64,000 nucleotides of DNA from a bacterium (GTDB taxonomy: Bacteria > Planctomycetota > Planctomycetia > Isosphaerales > Isosphaeraceae), in NCBI GenBank assembly GCA_016125085.1, contig WGMM01000035.1, positions 60,808-124,807 of the forward strand, read 5' to 3'. The notes beneath the pieces are model-generated. The model searched no databases. It was not told where the DNA came from and saw only the letters and a list, made by a program, of their open reading frames with translations. Both the position numbers and the translations under genes were made by a program. Of this stretch, positions 36,171 through 44,160 are shown one piece after another (the first letter of the stretch is position 1; the number at the start of each line of letters is the position of its first letter).

Positions 36171-36830
36171 ATGGAAACCGGGGGCCGCTTTCCGCTCGTA
36201 ATCGCCGCTGCCGGAAGAAGCTCGCGATTCGGCCGCCCCAAGTTACTGGAAGTCATTCCAGGGCAGACAATTACGCTGATCGAGCACGTCGTTCGGGAAT
36301 GTCTGGCTGGCGATGCAGGGCCGATCATCGTGGTGTTGGGGCCACAGGCGAGCGAGCCTTATGGAGCGATCGCCGCGAGGGTCGCAACTGCAGGCGCACA
36401 TCCGCTTCATGTCGACCCTGCGCCTGAGGAAATGCGCCGATCGATCGAACACGGCATCGGTTACGTCGAATCGTGCCTGATCGGGTCGCCGGATCGTCCG
36501 CCCGATTTTATCGGCTTCATGCCGGCGGATTTGCCCGCGATCGAAGCGGCTTTCGTTCGTGAGCTGATCGCCCAGTGTCGCGGGAGACAAGAATCGCTTG
36601 TTCGTGGTGTGACTCGTGAGGGCAGGGGGCTGCATCCTGTAGCGTTGCGCTGGAACGACCGTGGTGCAATTGCGGAATTGCCGAAGGACGCTGGCCTGAA
36701 TGCTCTTTGGCAAAACCCCCGGCTTTCCCGATCCGATTTCTTTTGCGCGTTCGAATCGATGCGGCACGATCTGGACAATCCGCAGGACTGGCAGAAATTC
36801 CCGTTTCCCCGCGATCGGCCCGGCGAATGA
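36171..36830 (+). CDS. MobA/MocA-like nucleotidyltransferase
   Basis: A 219-residue cytoplasmic enzyme with the nucleotide-binding start LVIAAAGRSSRFGRPKLL, the signature of the MobA/MocA group, which attaches CMP or GMP to molybdopterin. The region GFMPADLPAIEA holds the Asp that binds the metal and nucleotide. Length fits MocA (cytidylyltransferase). It lies 88 bases after xdhC, and the two together indicate cofactor maturation for a molybdenum hydroxylase of the xanthine dehydrogenase class. CTP versus GTP preference is inferred from the partner only. Confidence 0.82.
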   Translation: METGGRFPLVIAAAGRSSRFGRPKLLEVIPGQTITLIEHVVRECLAGDAGPIIVVLGPQASEPYGAIAARVATAGAHPLHVDPAPEEMRRSIEHGIGYVESCLIGSPDRPPDFIGFMPADLPAIEAAFVRELIAQCRGRQESLVRGVTREGRGLHPVALRWNDRGAIAELPKDAGLNALWQNPRLSRSDFFCAFESMRHDLDNPQDWQKFPFPRDRPGE

Positions 36831-37045
36831 TCATTCCGCCCATGGCCCCTAACCGACAAAAATCAAGAGACTCAGGACGAGATCGACTGGAGCGGCGACG
36901 ATTCGCCCGTGTACCATAGAGCCCATCAGGATGAGCGTCCACGACGTGCAGCCGGTTTGCCGCGCTAGCTACGGCGGGGCCGTGCGGTCTTTACGCATGT
37001 TGGCTCTTTGTCTTCCTCCGCGCGTCTTCTCGGGATCCGTTCTCG

Positions 37046-39397
37046 ATGCCAAAGTCAAGATCTCTCCATTTCGCCTGTTTTCTCATACTCAGCCAGGTCG
37101 GCTGGATGACGGCCGAAGCCGCCAATGTCGCGCCGACCTACCGCAACGTCCAGGAGCAACTGGACCGTTTGACGCTTAAGGCCGACCCGGTCATCGTATC
37201 AGCCCGGGCGAAGCTTGAGGCTGACCTGCGTAACGTCACGAATTCCAGAGAGTTGGATGCCCGCCTGAACGCCTATGCCACGCTTCAGGCCGATGCCGCT
37301 CAATGGGCCGCCTGGGCTGGATACGACCCCGTGGCCGCGGACGTCGCCAATGCCCTGAATCGTTGGATCGAGCCCCGGCTCCGGTCGGTTCAATATGCCA
37401 TTTCGGCCCGGGATACGATCGCCCGGGGCGATTACTGGTTGACCGACGATCATCGCCGGCTCTATTCGGAAGTCGCAGTCCCGCTTGTGGATGCGCTCGA
37501 GGATTACGAAGCCGCGACGACCGCGGCCCAGCGTTTCGATTCCCGCGAGAAAGTTCGTGACCTGCTCGCACAGGCTCGCACCCGGCTGCAGACGACCCCC
37601 TGGCCCGATGCCCAGGCGATTCTGGATACGATCACGTCCAGGTGGGAATCGCCGAATATGATCGTGACCGTCGCTGCCGAAGGCCTCCGGCCAATGCTGG
37701 ACCGGGGTATCGTCACCCCTGACCCAGTCTTCTACAAAGGCCGAACGAGCTACGTAACGCCACGTGAGCGTTATGGTTACGGGTTGATCCCTTCGACCGA
37801 TGCCATTTCGTTCTACATCCGCCAGGCGATGACTTCCGTGACTCCGGTGACGGACTTCGAACAGCAGGTCGAAGCCAACCGTGGCGGCCGGATCCTCACG
37901 CGGGCCTATGCTCTTGGCAATACGATCCAGAACGACAGCCTGCTCACGATGTCGTTCGCGATCCGCCCCTCAGGCGTCGCCATGGCACCTTCTTATCAGA
38001 ACAACGCCCGACCGAATCTCTCGGTCACGCCCCGGCAGGGCGGGGGGATCACCCGTGCCTTCATGGGCATGGCCGGCATGGACAGGCAGGCCATCGCCAA
38101 CCAGATCTATTCGCGGTCGATCGGGCAGATTCAGTCCGAAACCGAAACCAGCTCGCTGGAACTGGGCCAGATGCGGGCCAATGAAGCCGCCGCTCAGCTC
38201 AACGGCGCGATCATGCCGTATCGTCGTGGCCCGAATGCGTTTTCGTATTCGAAGTTCCTCATCGACCGCGTCCTCACCCGCACCGAGCCGAGCCACATTC
38301 ACGCCGAAGCCCGTCTGGCTTACGAATTTCCGGGGCTGGACACGATCGGACCGATCGACGCCGTGCCCCCGGTCGATCCGGTCGATGCCCGTTATGTGAC
38401 GACGGCGATTCATATTCCGAACCTTCTGGAAAATATCGCCGCAAACTACCTCGCCGAGCTGGCTTCTCGCGGACCGACGACGATCGGCTTCATGCCCGAT
38501 AAGGACAGCGACGGCGTGCTGGAGATCGAAATCAATGGCGACGATCTCCACTTCCGGTCCGCCCTGGAAGAGAACCTGCGGATCTCGAAGCAGCCGGAAG
38601 GGGCTGCCATGACGCCCGGCACTCCGCTGGCGGCGATCACGCTGGGTGACAGGAAGATCGTGCCGCACTTCACGGTCAGCGATAAAGGCAACCTTGTCAT
38701 GCTGTTGCGTGACGTTCGCGTGGACGTCGCCTCGCCGGCCCTGACCCTCCTGTCCGCCGGCCGGTTCGGATCGGCGATCCGAATCGATGCACCCTCAGCT
38801 GAGGTCGAGATCGAATTCGTGAAAATCGCAGCGACGTCCGATCAGCCCGAACGTCTGGCCCTGAAGGTACTTACCGTGATGCTCGACCCGAAGGCCAAAA
38901 TCTTCACCTTCGAAGAGCCCGGCAAGGATCCCAAGGAAGTGAGCCTATTGCGCAAGATCGGCCTGGTATCCGCCGCGACAGCCGTCATGACCTCCCGGCC
39001 GTTCGACTTGCCGCTCGATTCGCTCCGCCTTGGCGACCGGGTACGAGTCGTCAGTGTCGACCGGCTCGGGGCTCTCGGCTGGTTCCAGTTCGTTATCGAT
39101 GCCGATCAGCTGCTGTATGAGATGGCTCAACCGGGTGCCACACCTCCACCTTCGGCACCGGCCACCGTTCCGACCATCACGAACGTGCCGGCCGCCACCC
39201 CGGCGCCGACGGACATCGCCGTCAATCCATCCGCCTATGTCGCGGGCGGACCGGGATATACCTGCAGCGTTCCGGCTGGCTGCACCTACTGGGTCGTACC
39301 TGGCACGAATCCGCCACGTGTCGAATACGACCCGAACACGGTCAACCCGGCCAACGGCGGCGCGATGGTGAACATCACTGTTCAGCCTGGCCAGTAA
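37046..39397 (+). CDS. Large secreted protein, unknown function
   Basis: A 783-residue exported protein: signal peptide (about 1-25) ending around TAEAAN. The first 200 residues are helical (repeated Ala/Arg/Asp-rich segments such as AWAGYDPVAADVANAL). The middle and C-terminal parts are beta-rich. A Pro/Thr/Ala-rich linker (about 700-730) precedes a short end with two Cys (YTCSVPAGCTYW). No catalytic motif or anchor was recognised; a similar composition occurs in planctomycete surface proteins. A strong terminator follows. It could be a structural or outer-membrane-associated component. Confidence 0.7.
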   Translation: MPKSRSLHFACFLILSQVGWMTAEAANVAPTYRNVQEQLDRLTLKADPVIVSARAKLEADLRNVTNSRELDARLNAYATLQADAAQWAAWAGYDPVAADVANALNRWIEPRLRSVQYAISARDTIARGDYWLTDDHRRLYSEVAVPLVDALEDYEAATTAAQRFDSREKVRDLLAQARTRLQTTPWPDAQAILDTITSRWESPNMIVTVAAEGLRPMLDRGIVTPDPVFYKGRTSYVTPRERYGYGLIPSTDAISFYIRQAMTSVTPVTDFEQQVEANRGGRILTRAYALGNTIQNDSLLTMSFAIRPSGVAMAPSYQNNARPNLSVTPRQGGGITRAFMGMAGMDRQAIANQIYSRSIGQIQSETETSSLELGQMRANEAAAQLNGAIMPYRRGPNAFSYSKFLIDRVLTRTEPSHIHAEARLAYEFPGLDTIGPIDAVPPVDPVDARYVTTAIHIPNLLENIAANYLAELASRGPTTIGFMPDKDSDGVLEIEINGDDLHFRSALEENLRISKQPEGAAMTPGTPLAAITLGDRKIVPHFTVSDKGNLVMLLRDVRVDVASPALTLLSAGRFGSAIRIDAPSAEVEIEFVKIAATSDQPERLALKVLTVMLDPKAKIFTFEEPGKDPKEVSLLRKIGLVSAATAVMTSRPFDLPLDSLRLGDRVRVVSVDRLGALGWFQFVIDADQLLYEMAQPGATPPPSAPATVPTITNVPAATPAPTDIAVNPSAYVAGGPGYTCSVPAGCTYWVVPGTNPPRVEYDPNTVNPANGGAMVNITVQPGQ

Positions 39398-39428
39398 GCC
39401 GGACTCAGTCAAAAAGCGAGAAATCCCG

Positions 39429-39471
39429 GATCGGGCGGATTCCTGTCATGGAGTCCGCCCGATCGTCTTTT
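39429..39471 (+). terminator. Strong rho-independent terminator
   Basis: Arms GATCGGGCGGATTCC and GGAGTCCGCCCGATC pair over 15 bases with a single wobble, around a six-base loop (39429-39464), then GTCTTTT. It ends the 783-residue secreted protein gene. Confidence 0.85.
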
Positions 39472-39691
39472 CCGGGGACATGAACGCTGATTGAAACAGG
39501 GCTCACAGGACGAAGTCCGTCGAATCGACCGATTCATGTCCGAAACGAGCCCCCAAAACCCGGCCCAGGAGAAAAAGCAACCATAAGAGTGATTATCGGA
39601 CGTTGGATTTCCCGACCCCTGCCGGTCACTTTTCGGGATATGATCGATCCCGGTCGCCATCTCGTCCGATTCCATTGCGGGAGCCCAGAAC

Positions 39692-40327
39692 ATGCATGGA
39701 CCATCACCCGACCAGGCGTATCCGCTGCCTGGCTTTCCCCAGGTCGGATTCCTCAAACCGCTCGTCAGCGCCCCGAACGTGGTCGTCGGCGACTACACCT
39801 ATTACGACGATCCCGACGGCCCGGAGCATTTCTTGGCCAGGTGCGTGCTTTACCATTACCCGTTCGTGGGCGACAAACTCGTGATCGGCAAGTTCTGCGC
39901 TCTGGCACGTGGCGTCCGTTTCGTCATGAACGGAGCCAATCACCGGATCGCCGGTTTTTCGACTTATCCCTTCTACATCTTCGGCACCGGCTGGGAGAGT
40001 GCCGCCCCTCAGCCCGGCGATCTGCCGTACAAGGGCGACACCGTCATCGGCCATGATGTCTGGCTCGGGTACGATTCGATGATCATGCCTGGCGTGCAAA
40101 TCGGACATGGCGCGATCGTCGCGGCATGCTCGGTCGTCACGAAAGACGTCCCGCCCTACGCCGTCGTCGGTGGCAACCCGGCCCAGCTCATCCGTTATCG
40201 CTTTCCGCAGGATGTCGTCTCTCGCCTGCTCCAGATCGCCTGGTGGGATTGGCCGGTCGAGAAAGTCACGAAGAACCTGAAATCGATCGTCGGAGCCGAC
40301 ATCGCCGCGCTCGAATCCGCGACTTGA
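39692..40327 (+). CDS. Vat/CatB-related xenobiotic O-acetyltransferase
   Basis: A 211-residue left-handed beta-helix acetyltransferase. It follows the streptogramin A acetyltransferase (Vat) layout closely: YPLPG start, FLKPLV, VGDYTYYDDPDGPE, YHYPFVGDKLVIGKFCALA, MNGANHR with the catalytic His84, FGTGWE, then the hexapeptide turns VIGHDVWLGYD, IMPGVQIGHGAIVAACSVV and the conserved end with IAWWDWPVEKV. Such enzymes acetylate streptogramin A or related compounds. Sole gene with GGGAG upstream; nothing around it suggests a recent resistance cassette. Real drug specificity is unproven. Confidence 0.88.
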   Translation: MHGPSPDQAYPLPGFPQVGFLKPLVSAPNVVVGDYTYYDDPDGPEHFLARCVLYHYPFVGDKLVIGKFCALARGVRFVMNGANHRIAGFSTYPFYIFGTGWESAAPQPGDLPYKGDTVIGHDVWLGYDSMIMPGVQIGHGAIVAACSVVTKDVPPYAVVGGNPAQLIRYRFPQDVVSRLLQIAWWDWPVEKVTKNLKSIVGADIAALESAT

Positions 40328-40344
40328 TTATCCGTCGCAAACCT

Positions 40345-41694
40345 TTATGCCAGAACGGCCTTAATCGGCTTGCCCTTGTTCGCGATCGTGAACGGCCGGC
40401 CATCGGGCGAATGAATTTCGTAGTCGAGGGGCAGGCCGAGAGCCGAGGCGATCGTGGCGTTGAAGTCAGCGACTTTGACGGCGTCGTCCTCGACGGTCAT
40501 GGCGTCTTCGTCCGTCTTCCCGTGCACGATACCGGCCTTCACTCCCCCGCCCGCCAGCACGCAACTGAACGCGGCAGGGTGATGGTCGCGCCCGGCGTTC
40601 TGGCTCAGGGGCGTTTTCCTGCCGAACTCCGTACCTATCACCACCAGAGTCTTCTTGAGCAGCCCACGGCTTTCGAGATCACCCAGCAGTGCCGAGACAG
40701 CCTGATCGAGCATCGCACCTCGTGCCGGCATCGCCTGAAAGATGTCATTGTGCATGTCCCAGCCGCCCAGGTTCACCTCGACGAAGCGGACGCCGCCTTC
40801 CACCAGCCGACGCGACAGCAACACCCCCTTCCCGAACGGATTCTTGCCGTAAGCCTCCTGCGTTTCAGGCTTTTCCTTCGAAATATCGAACGCTGCCAGG
40901 GCCTTCGACCTGAGCATCGCCATGGCCGACTTGTACAGTTCGTCGTAATCCGCCAGCATGCTCGACTTCGACTTCTTGCGGAACTCCCGGTCGAATTCCT
41001 GCGCCAGCGCGATCCGGTTCTCGAACTGCCCCGGCTTGAGATACTTCGGAAAAGCCGTGTTCTGAAGCCCACGGGCCGGTTCGGAGATCGGCACCGGTGC
41101 GAACGTTGCGCCCAGGTACCCTGCCCCGATATTCGACCCGCCTCCCACGACCACGCTGGGCGGAAGCTCACGTGAGATCGGCCCGGCAAGCTTGTGAACC
41201 CAGGCCCCCAGGCCAGGATGGCGTGTCGTGGCGATGGGCTTGTAATTCGTGCGGATCAGGTATTGGGCCTGGTCATGATCGGCCGTGGTGGTCGTCATGC
41301 CGCGAATCACGGCCAGCTTGTCGGCCATGGCCGCCAGTTTCGGCAGCGATCCGCCGAAGCTCACGCCCGGCACTTTGGTGGCGATGACCGGCGTTTCCCC
41401 CTGGTTCTTGCTGCCCGGCTTCGGGTCGAACGTGTCGATCTGGCTCATGGCCCCGTTCATCGCCAGATAAATCACGTGCAGGGCTTTCGAAGCGTCGTAA
41501 CCGGCCACGGGGAAGGGCGATCCCCCCTGCCCCGCGGTAGACGCCTTCTGGGTGTCGGCTGCGAGAACTTGCAGCGGCCCCAGGGCCGGCAGCACCGAGA
41601 CGCCCAGCAACTGGCGGGCCAGCGTCAGGGCGAAGTCGCGCCGGGTCGGTTCGTCGAGCTGTCCGAGTTCCTTTCGAATCCGCAGCATGTTCAT
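40345..41694 (-). CDS. DUF1501 family protein
   Basis: A 449-residue protein of the DUF1501 family, which is greatly expanded in planctomycetes. The N-terminus TRRDFALTLARQLLG resembles a Tat-type signal. Typical motifs follow: HVIYLAMNGAMSQIDTFDPKPG (alkaline-phosphatase-like core), VIRGMTTTTADHDQAQYL and VVVIGTEFGRKTPL with GRDHHP near the C-terminus. It follows the DUF1549/DUF1553 gene after 70 bases, the usual pairing. The joint function is not established, although they are often thought to act on extracellular polymers. Confidence 0.93.
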   Translation of the reverse strand: MNMLRIRKELGQLDEPTRRDFALTLARQLLGVSVLPALGPLQVLAADTQKASTAGQGGSPFPVAGYDASKALHVIYLAMNGAMSQIDTFDPKPGSKNQGETPVIATKVPGVSFGGSLPKLAAMADKLAVIRGMTTTTADHDQAQYLIRTNYKPIATTRHPGLGAWVHKLAGPISRELPPSVVVGGGSNIGAGYLGATFAPVPISEPARGLQNTAFPKYLKPGQFENRIALAQEFDREFRKKSKSSMLADYDELYKSAMAMLRSKALAAFDISKEKPETQEAYGKNPFGKGVLLSRRLVEGGVRFVEVNLGGWDMHNDIFQAMPARGAMLDQAVSALLGDLESRGLLKKTLVVIGTEFGRKTPLSQNAGRDHHPAAFSCVLAGGGVKAGIVHGKTDEDAMTVEDDAVKVADFNATIASALGLPLDYEIHSPDGRPFTIANKGKPIKAVLA

Positions 41695-41764
41695 GGTCGA
41701 TCTTCCGCTGTCTGAGGATTTGAGTGCCGGATGCGCTTCGAGCCAGCCGTGCCGGCGGATGCGA

Positions 41765-43792
41765 TCATTGAACGAACAGGAATTCCCGCGTGTTGAGCAG
41801 GGCCCAGATCACGTTGCCGATGCCGGGCCGGCCGTTGGCGTTCGCTTCGCCGTATGCCACCCGTTTTTCACGCTCCGTAGGGTGCCGCGTCAGGATCGAC
41901 ATGAAAATTTCGTTGACCGTGGCGTTCATCGTGCGGTTGTCGCTCAGGATCCTGTCCAGCACCGATCCGTTCTCGATGATCATGTGCGAGGCTGCCCCGT
42001 TGAACATTTCCAGCAGTTGCGGCACGGTGCCGTCGGTGTGCCCTGCCCCGATGAGTTCCCTGTCCGACTGCCCGAATTCCCGCAGAAAGTGCCCCGGCGG
42101 CAACGGGCTGGGCAGCTCGCTAGCTCGCCGCAGAATCAGCCGTTCGGCGATGTCGCCAGCGACGTAAAGGCTCGTTTCGTCGGCCTGGCGTGCCGATTTC
42201 TGCACTTCGGGCAGCTTCTCGGCCCGAACGGCCGCTTCGCTCGCTTTTTCACCCTTTCGAACGACGATCAGCTCCTCGAATTCGGCATCGCTGGGCCGGG
42301 CGATCGCGTCGACGTTCGGCACCGTCAGCGTCAGCAGGCTGTCCCACACCTGCTCGGCCGTCATCCGCCGCAGTACCGGCCCGGGAAAGAGATAGGGCTT
42401 CGACGGGTCGAAGTCGTCGTAAGTCACCTGTCGCTGATAGGTTCGGGAGTTCAGTACGATCCTCAGAAATTCCTTCATATCGAAATTCAGGCGGACGATT
42501 TCCGTCTCCAGAAACCGCATGGCCGCTTCGTTCGCGGCCACGGTGTCGTCGTGCATGTCGTCCAACGGCTCGATCAGGCCCCTGCCCATCACGAGCTTCC
42601 AGAGCCGGTTGGCCAGCGTGCGGGAGAATCGTGGATTCTCTTCCGAAGTCACCCAGCCCGCGAACTGCACCCGGCCCGGCATCGAACGGACTTCCGTCGG
42701 CACGCTGCCCCAGAGCACGGCCGGAACAACCACTTCCCCGGGCTTGGCCCCGGGCGAGTCATAATCATGGGGATATTTGAGTTTGACCTTGTCGTTATCC
42801 CACACGTTCTGGCGATTGTTGTTCAGGATCACGTTGCGGAACTGACCGAACTTTTTGTCCTGCAGTTCTTTGCGGTCGATATCCATCTGAATCTGAGGCG
42901 GCTTCGCATACTGGATCCCGCCCGAGAACGCCGCCAGCTGATAAAAGTCCTTCTGCTTCCACTTGTCGAACGGGTGATCGTGACACTGGGCACAGCCGAT
43001 ACGCGTGCCCAGGAAAATCCGCACCGTGTTGTTCAGGTTATCGAGCGGCATGCCCGCGTCGCGCAGCAGATATCCGGCCGCCGGGTCGTCGAACACCCGC
43101 CCCTCGGCCGTGAGCATGGCGAAGACCATGGCGTCGAAACGCTCGTTGGTCCTCAGGCCGTCCTTCAGCCAGTCGCCGAATGGTCGCAGATAACGGTTGC
43201 CCGACCGGTCGACCAGCCGCAGCACATCGACCCAGTAGTTGAACATGTGGCTGGCATAGCCGGGCGAATTGAGCAGCCGGTCGATCAGGTCCGCACGCTT
43301 GGTCTTCGACTTGTCGGCGATGAAGGCATTGGCCTGGGTCGCGGTGGGGATCGTGCCGGTGATGTCCAGATACGCCCGCCGGACGAACTGATAGTCGTTC
43401 GTCATGGCGTTGGGCTTCTGGCCGTTTTTGGTGAGCAGTTCTTCGATGAGCGAGTCGAGCTTCGCGGCCGAAGCGAGAGCGGCGTCACGCTTCGCCGGGT
43501 CGACGGGTTTCACGGCCACGGCATTCGGGTCAGGCGTCACCACGGGCAGTTTCGGCTTGGCCGAAGCGGCCTTTTTGTACTCGGCCATCAACCGCTGCTG
43601 ATTGGCCTTCGCCTTGGCGATCGCCTGACTTTTCGCCTTGGCGATCGCCTGCCGCTGCTGCCGGGCCAGTTGCTGCAGCGACTGCCCCTGAGCCGCCCCC
43701 CCTGCCCAGGCGAAGACGACAGCGACCAGGGCTGCAACCCGGCAAAATGCCGAAAACGAAAGCACGCGAGAGTGGATCAGATTCCGCTTCAT
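41765..43792 (-). CDS. DUF1549/DUF1553 family secreted protein
   Basis: A 675-residue exported protein. Signal peptide at about 13-36, then a Gln/Lys/Ala-rich helical stretch with repeated QAIAKAK. The DUF1549 domain begins near 85 (LIEELLTKNGQ). In its middle is a heme-c-like CAQCHDHPFDKW. The DUF1553 domain covers about 360-670, with ANRLWKLVMGRGL, and ends in NTREFLFVQ, as usual. It is the upstream member of the pair with the DUF1501 gene. These are phylum-typical proteins; a role linked to surface polysaccharide use is only an inference. Confidence 0.93.
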   Translation of the reverse strand: MKRNLIHSRVLSFSAFCRVAALVAVVFAWAGGAAQGQSLQQLARQQRQAIAKAKSQAIAKAKANQQRLMAEYKKAASAKPKLPVVTPDPNAVAVKPVDPAKRDAALASAAKLDSLIEELLTKNGQKPNAMTNDYQFVRRAYLDITGTIPTATQANAFIADKSKTKRADLIDRLLNSPGYASHMFNYWVDVLRLVDRSGNRYLRPFGDWLKDGLRTNERFDAMVFAMLTAEGRVFDDPAAGYLLRDAGMPLDNLNNTVRIFLGTRIGCAQCHDHPFDKWKQKDFYQLAAFSGGIQYAKPPQIQMDIDRKELQDKKFGQFRNVILNNNRQNVWDNDKVKLKYPHDYDSPGAKPGEVVVPAVLWGSVPTEVRSMPGRVQFAGWVTSEENPRFSRTLANRLWKLVMGRGLIEPLDDMHDDTVAANEAAMRFLETEIVRLNFDMKEFLRIVLNSRTYQRQVTYDDFDPSKPYLFPGPVLRRMTAEQVWDSLLTLTVPNVDAIARPSDAEFEELIVVRKGEKASEAAVRAEKLPEVQKSARQADETSLYVAGDIAERLILRRASELPSPLPPGHFLREFGQSDRELIGAGHTDGTVPQLLEMFNGAASHMIIENGSVLDRILSDNRTMNATVNEIFMSILTRHPTEREKRVAYGEANANGRPGIGNVIWALLNTREFLFVQ

Positions 43793-44160
43793 GACGATTT
43801 CCGGTCGAGTTCGTCAGCGCCAAGCGCCTGAAACGAGAGAGTAGATAATTATGTTACGAACAAAATCAGGATTTGGGACGAAGGAATCGGAAAAGCATCC
43901 GCAGCCCCATTGCACGCACGCATGCATCCAATCGATTCCGGCCCTGGGACCTCCGAGCTCCAAGTCGGAGAAATCGCAATTCAAGGACGCGACAATCACA
44001 TTGAAGCCGTTCACTGGTAGATATTTACGAATCGATTGAACAATAGATTACCTGCTTCGAAGCCTCATCGAATTGCCTCGCGCGATACTGCCGCGAATCT
44101 CCGAGCTGGTGCTCGGAGGCCCGGGAGCAAGAACACGCACGCATTACGCTCAACCACGAC
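43793..44160. other. Intergenic region behind comM
   Basis: About 370 bases without a gene. It contains the inverted-repeat element described separately (43942-44127). The rest, especially 43793-43940, likely holds the promoter of the DUF1549 gene. Confidence 0.5.
43942..44127. repeat. Snap-back inverted-repeat element, second sequence family
   Basis: About 186 bases. The left end CTCCGAGCTCCAAGTCGGAG (43951-43970) and the right end CTCCGAGCTGGTGCTCGGAG (44099-44118) are each hairpins, and the extended 29-base ends match each other in inverted orientation at 22 of 29 positions. The architecture equals the elements behind fhs, but the sequence differs. Confidence 0.65.

Noticed and set aside
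41552..43831. Long open frame on the plus strand, about 759 codons
   Set aside because: It lies antisense to the clearly conserved DUF1501 and DUF1549/DUF1553 genes and has low-complexity His/Arg/Val-rich sequence. This is a typical shadow of high-GC coding DNA.
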